Shown piece after piece: positions 1-8,000 of a stretch of DNA of 64,000 nucleotides; within the stretch, counting starts at the first letter, position 1; each line of letters opens with the position of its first letter. Location: positions 1 to 64,000 of the forward strand of contig NZ_QJJZ01000005.1 in the NCBI RefSeq assembly GCF_003201775.1, given 5' to 3'. Under the pieces are notes generated by a model. The model was not told where the DNA came from, did not search any database, and was given only the letters and a program-made list of their open reading frames with translations. The position numbers and the translations under genes are program-made. Origin of the DNA: Arenibacter sp. ARW7G5Y1. Its GTDB lineage: Bacteria; Bacteroidota; Bacteroidia; Flavobacteriales; Flavobacteriaceae.

Positions 1-1
1 A

Positions 2-328
2 ATGGGCGACTTCAATAACCTTATAGGCGATGCTCCTTTGAACTTATTGGAGCAAAATGGAATGCAAAATATATGGAACGATTTGAATATAAATGTGCAA
101 CATAGGAGTACGCATCAACATATTGAAACTGGGATTGAAAGTGGAGTAATTGATCATATCTATTACAATACAAAGATTAAGGCAAAGGTTTACGACGGTG
201 GAATTATTATGGATGCTAAAAATCCGAAGGATGAGGATAAATCAATGCCGAGATATAAGTTAGAATGGGAAAAATATGGTAAGCCTCTTTCCGATCATCG
301 ACCAATTTGGGCTGCTATAAAGTGGTGA
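2..328 (+). CDS. Endonuclease/exonuclease/phosphatase family protein, C-terminal part (cut by window edge)
   Basis: This is the 3' end of a gene that begins before the window. The visible 108 residues hold two hallmark motifs of the endonuclease/exonuclease/phosphatase fold: GDFN near the start, which supplies a metal and catalytic site, and SDHRPI close to the C-terminus, which holds the conserved Asp-His pair. This family hydrolyses phosphodiesters in DNA, RNA or lipids, and the substrate cannot be told from this fragment. An ATG falls at the second base but it lies inside the domain, so it is not the true start. The gene lies outside the predicted ICE and may be chromosomal. Confidence 0.75.
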   Translation: MGDFNNLIGDAPLNLLEQNGMQNIWNDLNINVQHRSTHQHIETGIESGVIDHIYYNTKIKAKVYDGGIIMDAKNPKDEDKSMPRYKLEWEKYGKPLSDHRPIWAAIKW

Positions 329-400
329 TTTAACTTTATCAAAAACAAGCAATTTTACAGGCTCTGTTTCATGCGACTGGATTAGGAGAGATGATATTAG

Positions 401-616
401 CGTACTGCAATAGTATTTGAGACAAAAGATTACGGCAATACATTTGACCAAATAAAACAAAAATTAGATAGTAACAATGGTAAAGCAAAAGCTCAACAAA
501 TTGCATTTGAAGTAAGCTATTCAGACTTTGAAAAATACATAAAGCGTATTGACTTTGTAGTTGCAACGAAATTAACTGAACATATAAGCGAACTAAGAAT
601 AAAAGAAATCCAATAA
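401..616 (+). pseudogene. Remnant of an unrecognised gene (no start codon)
   Basis: A frame stays open for 71 codons from just after a TAG at 398-400 to TAA at 614-616. It has no plausible start and reads as ordinary protein (AIVFETKDYGNTF near its beginning, KEIQ at its end). Acid and basic residues are well mixed and the frame is free of stops in an AT-rich stretch, so it is probably the tail of a truncated gene. I do not recognise the family. It sits between a chromosomal-looking gene and the integrase, where insertion scars are expected. Confidence 0.3.
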
Positions 617-823
617 TTAATTCTAAAATAATTCAAGAGCAAGTATCTGATGTCACAAAAACTTGAAGTCAAATAATTTTCAAGAAATCTAAAGGATTTC
701 AAAAAAAGTAAGTTGACTATTTTAATACCCTAAACATATTTAAAAGAAAAAGCAAGTGGTAAAGGTGTCATTTTAAATAGGCTATAAACGAACCGAAGTA
801 TCCATCACAAAAGCACAATGCGC

Positions 824-879
824 CCTAATTCGATTTTATATAACGCTTATCCGCCCGAACACTATAAAATCGAATCAGG
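824..879. terminator. Long inverted repeat at the 3' end of the integrase gene
   Basis: Arms at 824-840 and 863-879 are complementary over 17 bases with one mismatch, around a 22-base loop. The right arm overlaps the stop codon of the minus-strand integrase gene. The likely role is a transcription terminator or mRNA-stabilising hairpin for that gene. There is no clear U-tract, so a structural or recombination role remains possible. Confidence 0.5.
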
Positions 880-2191
880 ATCCATGCGCAGTTAAGTTAT
901 GGTAAGATTTGGGATCTTTTGATCTTACTCCTTGCCTCCCTTTTCTCTCTTTCTTTTCAAAAGCTCTGTGATTCTCCCTTTCCTTAAACCTTAGCAAAAG
1001 GTTACCGATATCCTCGCTTATCTTGGTTTCCACTACCCTAGCATATATCTGGGTGGTCGATAATTTGGTATGGCCCAAAAGTTTTGAGACCGTTTCAATG
1101 GGTACCCCGTTGGACAACATGACAGTCGTGGCAAAGGTATGCCGGGCCACATGGAAGGTAATGTTCTTATGGACCCCGCATGCCCCTGCTATTTCCTTGA
1201 GATACGTATTCACCTTCTGGTTGGAACAAATGGGCAGCAATCCGTTATGGGTAGGGTAATCCCTGTACTTTTCCAAAATCTCCCAAGCCTGGGGAAGAAT
1301 AGGAATTTTGACCAGCTCGTCCGTTTTTTCCCGTTTGGTATAGATCCAATTCCTATCGTCTATCCCCTTGGTGATCTTATCCCAAGTAAGTTCCTTCACA
1401 TCCACATAGGAAAGTCCGGTATAACAGGAAAATACAAAACAGTCCTTTACATGTTGCAATCTGTCCTGTTTAAATTCCGTTTCCTCTACAAGCCTTAATT
1501 CCCTTTGGGTCAGGAACACGCGATCGAATTTGTGGAACTTCAATTGGAATCTATCAAAAGGGTTTTTATTTACCCATTCCAGTTTCACGGCAAGGTTTAC
1601 CATCTTTTTGAACCGTTCCAAATGTTTCATAACTCCATTATTGTTGAGGCACAGCTGTTTCTTTTTGTCCGTGCACTTCCTTAAATAATGTTCCAGGTCC
1701 AGTATAAAACGATAGTTGAGCTGCTTTAGATGGATATCCTTTTGTTTGAACTTCTCCTTTAAAAATCGTTTAAGATATTTTTCCGTGGTATAATAGTTCT
1801 TCATAGTACCGGGCTTGAGGACATGGACCATATTCCCGTTGTGGTATTCGATAAGGTCCAGCAAGGTCCTGCTTACCTTATCTTCCCCAAGGAAACGCAT
1901 TTTTATGGCGTTGGAGGACACTACCCTGTCCTCTTGGACAAGTTGGGCGTGACACTGTAGAAGTTTGGCCTGTACCTGGTCCAGATAGGCATTTAGGTTC
2001 CGGATCTCTTCCGACCTGCCCTTGCCCCTGCCTTTGACACAGTCCCATTGCCCTGCATCGATCTTTCGCTTTAAACTGATTTCCGCACGTTTGCCCAAAA
2101 TGGTGATACGGACATAAATGGATAGGAGGTTTTTTACGCTCCTGGATTTTCTTGTAAAAAAGATTACCGTAAAGGTCTGGTTTGTTTTCAT
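875..2191 (-). CDS. Tyrosine-type site-specific recombinase (integrase), IntDOT-like
   Basis: The protein has 438 residues and should catalyse strand exchange at att sites to integrate and excise a mobile element. It has an N-terminal arm-binding region, a middle SAM-like core-binding domain, and a C-terminal catalytic domain with HVARHTFAT (the HxxR box), LLGH, and the tyrosine in TTQIYARV. Where most family members carry the first catalytic arginine (TGLRxxD), this one reads TGLSYVD. IntDOT of the Bacteroides element CTnDOT is known to have serine at that place, which fits this lineage. The start is the ATG giving MKTNQTFTV. The last ~30 residues are strongly basic. It is transcribed away from the tRNA-like core at 2419-2435. 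Confidence 0.92.
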   Translation of the reverse strand: MKTNQTFTVIFFTRKSRSVKNLLSIYVRITILGKRAEISLKRKIDAGQWDCVKGRGKGRSEEIRNLNAYLDQVQAKLLQCHAQLVQEDRVVSSNAIKMRFLGEDKVSRTLLDLIEYHNGNMVHVLKPGTMKNYYTTEKYLKRFLKEKFKQKDIHLKQLNYRFILDLEHYLRKCTDKKKQLCLNNNGVMKHLERFKKMVNLAVKLEWVNKNPFDRFQLKFHKFDRVFLTQRELRLVEETEFKQDRLQHVKDCFVFSCYTGLSYVDVKELTWDKITKGIDDRNWIYTKREKTDELVKIPILPQAWEILEKYRDYPTHNGLLPICSNQKVNTYLKEIAGACGVHKNITFHVARHTFATTVMLSNGVPIETVSKLLGHTKLSTTQIYARVVETKISEDIGNLLLRFKERENHRAFEKKERKGRQGVRSKDPKSYHNLTAHGS

Positions 2192-2360
2192 TTGAAACGG
2201 CTTTAGTTAGACAATGATCACTAAGGAAAAAAGTCAAATACTACCCTAAAGTTCTTTCAATTTACTACAATTCCAGTGAACCGTTGCACACCGATTTGCA
2301 CACCGAATTAGGTGTGCACAAATGATATCAATTGATATCAAAAAAAATGTGTAAAAACAA

Positions 2361-2395
2361 AAAACACTGAAAATCAATTGATTAACAGTGTTTTT
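2361..2395. terminator. Palindromic hairpin with A/T tails, possible bidirectional terminator
   Basis: The arms AAAACACTG (2361-2369) and CAGTGTTTT (2386-2394) flank an inner near-palindrome around AATCAATTGATT. A tract of T follows on the plus strand and a tract of A precedes it, so it could terminate in both directions. It lies just beyond the tRNA-like 3' end, where a tRNA terminator or integrase regulatory site would be expected. Confidence 0.45.
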
Positions 2396-2418
2396 GTCGT
2401 TACCTATTTCTAGGTTCG

Positions 2419-2435
2419 TCGGGGTGGCAGGATTA
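2419..2435 (-). other. tRNA-Pro-like 3' end fragment, candidate att core
   Basis: Read on the minus strand, the 17 bases are TAATCCTGCCACCCCGA. That matches the distal T-stem and acceptor 3' strand of a tRNA whose 5' strand would be CGGGGTG, as in bacterial tRNA-Pro. No tRNA body is present on the other side, so it is a partial copy. Tyrosine recombinases of ICEs often use tRNA 3' ends and leave such a copy at one element boundary. The integrase lies on one side and the metal/transfer cargo on the other. The assignment rests on sequence resemblance only. Confidence 0.42.
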
Positions 2436-2449
2436 TACCCTTTCCCCAT

Positions 2450-2940
2450 AATATTATATATATCAACCAGTTACAGATTCCGAAACTTTACTGTTAGCCG
2501 ATTTGTTGACGATATTATAAATGAAATTAAAGTAAAATGCTTTACTTTCTGATGGTGCAAATATATAATTTGTATTAATTCAAACCAATATAAAAAGTCA
2601 TTTATTTTATGACAATAAATACTTCTTCAAATTACGTTTTTTTTAACCTTATTATCCTCATAATATCTTTTCAGATTTGCATTAGTAATACACCAAAGAC
2701 CAAGTAATTAACTATTAATCATAGGTCTATTTCACGGCTAACTTCTATACATATTTAGAGGAAGAGAGTATTCATACAATATTACCGAAATATAAACGTC
2801 GCAAAATATTTTTCGGAAAAGGGACGGCATAAAGCCAACGCTTCTTCCCAGGCTCATTTATTCCGTTTCCTTTCCACTCTAAAATTTTGTCTTCCGTTTG
2901 GGTTGTGCTCAAATATTGTTTAATCTAAAATCATTTAATT
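2450..2940. other. AT-rich intergenic region without recognisable gene
   Basis: About 490 bases separate the tRNA-like core from the first plus-strand gene. I see no convincing coding frame on either strand and no clear TAnnTTTG box. It should hold the promoter of the gene at 2941 and possibly integrase binding sites, but I cannot place them. Confidence 0.4.
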
Positions 2941-3348
2941 ATGGAAACAAAAGTAAAATCGAACGGAACAGCAAAAAAAGTAAATGCAACCGTTAAAAAG
3001 GAAGTTCAAAAAAAGTTAACTGAAGAAGCTATCGGAAAGACCGTAGTACCTGAAAAGACTAAAACGGTTGAGAAACCTACAATTAATTTGGATGACAGAA
3101 TTCAAAAGTTTGAAAAATTGAGAGGTCTGGCCAATCAACGTGAAAGGCTGACTGAAACATTGAACGAGCTTACCAAGTTCAATTATAATCAGGATGGTTC
3201 GAGTTCATTTCAAATTAGGGACTCACGTAATCTGGAATTCAAGACGACCAATACGAATTTAATCAAGTTAGTCACTACACATTTACAGTCCACTTTGGAA
3301 CAACGTAAATCAGAGATTGAAGAACAGATTGTACAATTTGAACTTTAA
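2941..3348 (+). CDS. Hypothetical ICE protein, basic N-terminus and coiled-coil tail
   Basis: The protein has 135 residues. The first ~55 are rich in lysine, glutamate and threonine and look disordered. The rest is mostly helical, with a likely coiled coil at residues 56-80 and another at the C-terminus (LEQRKSEIEEQI). I do not recognise a named domain, though proteins of this shape are common near the ends of Bacteroidota conjugative elements. An AT-rich leader precedes the ATG, and a strong hairpin terminator follows, so it is probably a single-gene transcript. Its function is unknown. Confidence 0.7.
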   Translation: METKVKSNGTAKKVNATVKKEVQKKLTEEAIGKTVVPEKTKTVEKPTINLDDRIQKFEKLRGLANQRERLTETLNELTKFNYNQDGSSSFQIRDSRNLEFKTTNTNLIKLVTTHLQSTLEQRKSEIEEQIVQFEL

Positions 3349-3370
3349 AGAAGCCAATGTCTTCAAATGT

Positions 3371-3402
3371 GAAAGCCTGCTCGCAAGAGTAGGCTTTCTT
3401 TT
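3371..3402 (+). terminator. Rho-independent terminator
   Basis: GAAAGCCTGCTC (3371-3382) pairs with GAGTAGGCTTTC (3387-3398) around a GCAA loop with a single G-T pair in a 12-bp stem. TTTT follows directly. It ends transcription of the gene at 2941-3348. Confidence 0.85.
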
Positions 3403-3444
3403 ATTAATCATATCTGTCATTCGACAGGTCTAAAATCAAATATT

Positions 3445-4281
3445 ATGTATTTAAATCGTTTACACCAAGATGAAATTTTCGTTTCAAACGAAATGAAATC
3501 GTTAAAAAACATTACCGGAATGGATTCTCGAAGAGGACTTGAAAACGCTATTATTTCAAATGGAAAAATTGTGAATGTGGTCTCGAACAGTTATGGCCAT
3601 ATTCCAAATGAACTGTTTTTCAAAAAAGCCGAACAGCTATTACTGGATGCCAATCTGAAATATCATAAACGCACGATTAACAGAAATGACAGGTCTTTCA
3701 TTACCGACTTTATAATCGAGGACCATAATCAGTTTTCGTTGAAGAATGAACAGGATAAGATATTACCGATGTTGCGTTTCAAAAATTCCTATGACGGAAG
3801 CGAAAAGACTTCCGGGCATTTTGGATTTTATAGAGAAGTATGCACCAATGGCTTGCACGTTGCTCAATCAGAAATAGCATTTTCAATAAAGCACAGCAAA
3901 AACAATACAAATTTAATAATGCCGAAATTGAATTTTCTATTCGAGAAGTTCTTGGATAACGAATACTACGAAATCACAAGAAAATTCAGGGAAATGGAAG
4001 AAATCGTACTTATCGATACCAAAGCATTCGTAAAGGAAATATTGGAAAAAACGAAACTGTTCCGATATGAATGTAGCGACAAAAACGATAATCCTTCAAA
4101 GAAATCCAGGGAATTATTGGATATGATAGCCGAAGAAGGACACGATTATTATACAACGCCCACATTATGGGATGGGTATAACGCCTTTAATTGGATGCTT
4201 CACAATACCTTGAAAAAAACTTTTTCACAACAGGAAAAGTTGGACAAGGTATTGTTTGATGAAATTTATGCAATGGCTTAA
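3445..4281 (+). CDS. DUF932-like (phage/plasmid-like) protein
   Basis: The protein has 278 residues. Its middle part (FKNSYDGSEKTSGHFGFYREVCTNG, in part) matches the pattern of DUF932 / plasmid-like TIGR03299 proteins, in which an 'NSxDGS' strand is followed by 'xxFxRxVCTNGL'. Members are frequent on plasmids and ICEs and their biochemical role is not established. The start ATG lies 42 bases after the preceding terminator. No membrane segment or signal peptide is visible. It may help maintenance or replication of the element, which is a guess from family distribution. Confidence 0.7.
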   Translation: MYLNRLHQDEIFVSNEMKSLKNITGMDSRRGLENAIISNGKIVNVVSNSYGHIPNELFFKKAEQLLLDANLKYHKRTINRNDRSFITDFIIEDHNQFSLKNEQDKILPMLRFKNSYDGSEKTSGHFGFYREVCTNGLHVAQSEIAFSIKHSKNNTNLIMPKLNFLFEKFLDNEYYEITRKFREMEEIVLIDTKAFVKEILEKTKLFRYECSDKNDNPSKKSRELLDMIAEEGHDYYTTPTLWDGYNAFNWMLHNTLKKTFSQQEKLDKVLFDEIYAMA

Positions 4282-4381
4282 AGAATCATTGTAATAGGTT
4301 TATCCAGTACCTCAAACTGGATTTATTTACTTACTAAAAGAGATTGAAGTATTATAAATTTTCCTAGACAAGAAATATTGC

Positions 4382-4389
4382 TATCTTTG
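4382..4389 (+). promoter_or_regulatory. Bacteroidota -7 promoter box, near-leaderless start
   Basis: TATCTTTG matches the Bacteroidota -7 consensus TAnnTTTG. Its last base is only six bases before the ATG at 4396, so transcription should start at or very near the start codon. The upstream AT-rich stretch has no clear -33 TTG at the usual distance. Confidence 0.6.
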
Positions 4390-4395
4390 CCAGCG

Positions 4396-4833
4396 ATGCA
4401 AAAATCAAAAAAAATATCGGCATTTTTCTTTTTGGGCTTATTTAGCCTAATGATGCTGCATCAGGTTTTTCCGCATTTACACCATCAGCACGAGGATTCT
4501 CATTCACATTTAGATATTGCCCATACTGGCGAGGACAATCATCACGATGATAGTTCCCAAGAGAAAGAAGATTCACCTTACGGGTTTTTTGGGTTCGTTA
4601 TGGATATGCATACCCATTCCACGGTGTCCAGCGATATAGTCTTACTTGAAAGAAATACAATCGAGAAAAAGACCGTTGTTGACAAGGATGTTCTAAAGAG
4701 TGTTGTTGAAACTAAAGGATTTTTTTCAGTTGAATATAGGCAAAATAGTAAACAGCCTGTTTATTATCCGCCCAGTAATTATTTCAATTCTTATCTCTCA
4801 TCCCTCGACTCACGAGGCCCACCTACCTGTTAA
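4396..4833 (+). CDS. Secreted/anchored His-rich metal-binding protein of an RND efflux operon
   Basis: Starting at the ATG giving MQKSKK, the protein has 145 residues. A hydrophobic signal or membrane segment covers residues ~8-25. A histidine cluster follows (FPHLHHQHEDSHSHLD, then DNHHDD), and further His residues lie in MHTHS. The C-terminus ends with SRGPPTC. The composition suggests periplasmic binding of divalent metal before export by the pump encoded next. Proteins of the same layout precede the other two pump genes in this window. A longer frame from a TTG at 4378 would overlap the promoter box, so the ATG is preferred. The name of the family is uncertain. Confidence 0.7.
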   Translation: MQKSKKISAFFFLGLFSLMMLHQVFPHLHHQHEDSHSHLDIAHTGEDNHHDDSSQEKEDSPYGFFGFVMDMHTHSTVSSDIVLLERNTIEKKTVVDKDVLKSVVETKGFFSVEYRQNSKQPVYYPPSNYFNSYLSSLDSRGPPTC

Positions 4834-4859
4834 CTCCACTTTAGTTTAATAAAATTAGA

Positions 4860-4925
4860 CAGATACATTAATAGTATCTGCAAATTTATTATGCTTTGGT
4901 AATAGTAAGCTTCGCTTTAATTACC
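4860..4925 (+). promoter_or_regulatory. Two hairpins in the leader between His-rich protein and CzcA
   Basis: CAGATAC (4860-4866) pairs with GTATCTG (4874-4880). GGTAAT (4898-4903) pairs with ATTACC (4920-4925) and encloses AAGC/GCTT. The 209-base gap up to the pump start is long for an operon. A weak closing pair GTTTAA (4844) with TTAAAC (5034) is possible. The role may be terminator/attenuator or mRNA processing. Confidence 0.4.
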
Positions 4926-5042
4926 ATTTTACCATATTTATTTTTTAAGAATTAATCCTTGGTTTGTATAGCTCAAATCCATAGATAACCTGTATGGTAT
5001 TTTCATTTTTATTATTTACGACTTAAAAATATTTTAAACATA

Positions 5043-8000
5043 ATGTTAGACAAAATCATTGCATTTTCGATAAACAATAAACTTGTTATCGGATTATTTA
5101 CGCTGGCTCTAATTGGATGGGGCACATATTCGCTAACACAGCTACCCATTGATGCAGTTCCAGACATCACAGACAATCAAGTTATGGTTATTACCATATC
5201 ACCCACTTTAGCGGCACAAGAAGTAGAACAATTAGTTACGTTTCCAGTAGAACAAACAATGGTTAGTATTCCTGGTATTAAGGATATGCGTTCCTTTTCT
5301 CGATTCGGGCTTTCTATAGTAACTATTGTTTTTGAGGAAAGTGTCGATTTATATTGGGCAAGGCAACAAGTTCAAGAGCGATTAACGCAGGCTGCCAAAG
5401 ATATTCCTGAAGGCATCGGAAAACCAGAAATGGGACCCGTAACTACTGGATTGGGTGAAATTTATCAATATGTAATTCACACCGAAAAAGGATATGAAGA
5501 TAAATATGATGCCACCGAATTAAGAACTATACAGGATTGGATTATCAAAAGACAACTATTAGGAACACCAGGTGTTGCAGAAGTGAGTGGTTTTGGTGGT
5601 TTGGTCAAACAATATGAAATTGCCATAGACCCAGATAAACTTCAAAGTATGAATGTTACTATTGAAGATATTTTTACCGCTCTGGAAAAAAACAATCAAA
5701 ACACGGGTGGCGCTTATATAGATAAAGGTCCTAATGCCTATTTTATTCGGAGCGAAGGACTTGTGAACAATTTACAAGAATTGGAAAAAATAGCTGTTAA
5801 AGTTAATAACGGAACACCAGTACTTGTAAGGGATGTTGCCAAAGTACAATTTGGTCACGGCGTGCGCTATGGAGCGGCTACGCGAAATGGAGAAGGCGAA
5901 GTTGTTACAGGAATTGTAATGATGCTAAAGGGAGCAAACTCTTCCGCAGTTATCAATGATGTAAAAGCTAAAATTGAACAGATTAAAGAAACTTTACCCG
6001 AAGGCGTAACCATTGAGCCCTATCTGGATAGGAAAGGTTTGGTGGACCGTGCAATAGGGACTGTAACAACTAATCTTACGGAAGGTGCTTTGATAGTAAT
6101 TTTTGTACTAATCCTCTTTCTTGGAAATTTAAGAGGTGGTTTGATAGTGGCTTCGGTCATTCCGCTCTCAATGCTTTTCGCAATCGCGATGATGAACCTC
6201 TTTGGGGTATCTGGAAACCTAATGAGTTTGGGTGCCATAGATTTTGGTCTTATTGTAGATGGGGCGGTAATAGTTGTTGAATCTGTAATGTTTGGAATTC
6301 ATACCAGTAAAAAGAAGTACGCAGGCGTTGAAAAGCTAACATCTAAACAAATGGATTCCGAGGTAAAATTATCTGCTGGGAAAATGATGAATTCCGCTGC
6401 TTTTGGACAAATCATTATATTAATTGTTTACGTGCCTATTTTGGCTTTGAGCGGGGTTGCAGGAAAAATGTTCCATCCAATGGCACAAACGGTAATGTTC
6501 GCTATTCTTGGAGCATTGATATTATCGCTTACCTATGTTCCAATGATGTCTGCCCTTGCACTGGGTCGCAAAACGGAACATAAACGGAATTTTTCCGATA
6601 AAATGATGGATTTCTTTCAGCGTATGTACCAACCTATTTTAGAAGCTGCCTTGCGCACAAAACTATTGGTACTTGGATTGGCAATAGGATTTTTTGTTAT
6701 AACACTAATAGTTTTTGCCAATATGGGTGGTGAGTTTATTCCCCAATTAGACGAAGGGGATTTTGCGGTTGAAACACGAGTCCCTGTAGGAAGTTCCATC
6801 GACCAGATGATTGATGTTTCTCAAAAGGCGCAGACCATATTATTACGTGAATATCCAGATGAAGTGAAGCAAGTTGTAAACAAGATTGGTTCAGGGGAAA
6901 TACCAACAGACCCTATGCCTATTGAAGCAGGAGATATGATGGTTATTTTAAGTCCAAAAGCGGAATGGACAAAAGCTAGCGGAAGAGAAGAACTGGCAGC
7001 AGTGATGAAAGAATCCCTTTCCATTATCCCGAATGCTACTTTTAGTTTTCAACAACCCATACAAATGCGTTTCAACGAGCTTTTGACAGGAGCAAAACAA
7101 GATGTTGTAATAAAAATTTATGGCGAAGACCTCAATGTACTTTCAGATTTGGCTGGTAATGTTGGGAGCAAAATAAAATCGGTAGAAGGAGTTGAAGATT
7201 TATATGTTGAAGAAGTGACTGGACTACCACAGATTAATATCCAAATGAACCGTGATAAGATTTCTCAATACGGAATGAACATCGAGGATGTAAACAATGC
7301 TATCGAAACTGCGTTTGCGGGTACTTCGGCAGGACTTGTTTATGAAGGGGAACGTAGATTTGACCTTGTTGTGCGGTTGGACAAGAACTATCGAACCGAT
7401 ATTACCGATGTACAAAATTTGTATGTGAGTACACCACAGGGAAATCAAATTCCATTAAGTCAGGTGGCGAACATTTCATTTGAACCAGGTCCTGTGCAAA
7501 TTCAGCGTGACAATGCAAAGCGTCGAATTATTGTTGGCTTCAATGTACGTGACAGGGATGTACAAAGTATTATTGAGGACATTAAGCAAATTATGAATTC
7601 GAAGGTCTATATGCCAGCAGGTTACTATGTAACTTATGGCGGTCAATTTCAGAACTTGCAAGAAGCTAATCAACGTTTAATGATTGCTTTACCTGTCGCT
7701 TTGTTGCTGATTTTGGTGCTGCTTTATTTCACTTTTGGTTCAATGAAACAAAGTTTGCTCATTTTTACGGCAATCCCTTTATCAGCCATTGGTGGTGTTT
7801 TTGCACTAATCATAAGAGACTTACCTTTCAGTATTTCAGCTGGAATTGGATTTATTGCCCTATTTGGTGTGGCCGTTCTAAATGGAATCGTACTGGTGGC
7901 AGAATTCAACAGGCTTGATAAAGAAGGTGTAAGCGATATTTATGAACGCGTCATTAAAGGAACTCGTGTGAGATTGAGACCTGTGTTAATGACAGCTACC

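Noticed and set aside
2246-2449. Minus-strand open frame of 67 codons
   Set aside because: It spans the palindrome and the tRNA-like fragment and reads as chance translation of AT-rich sequence.
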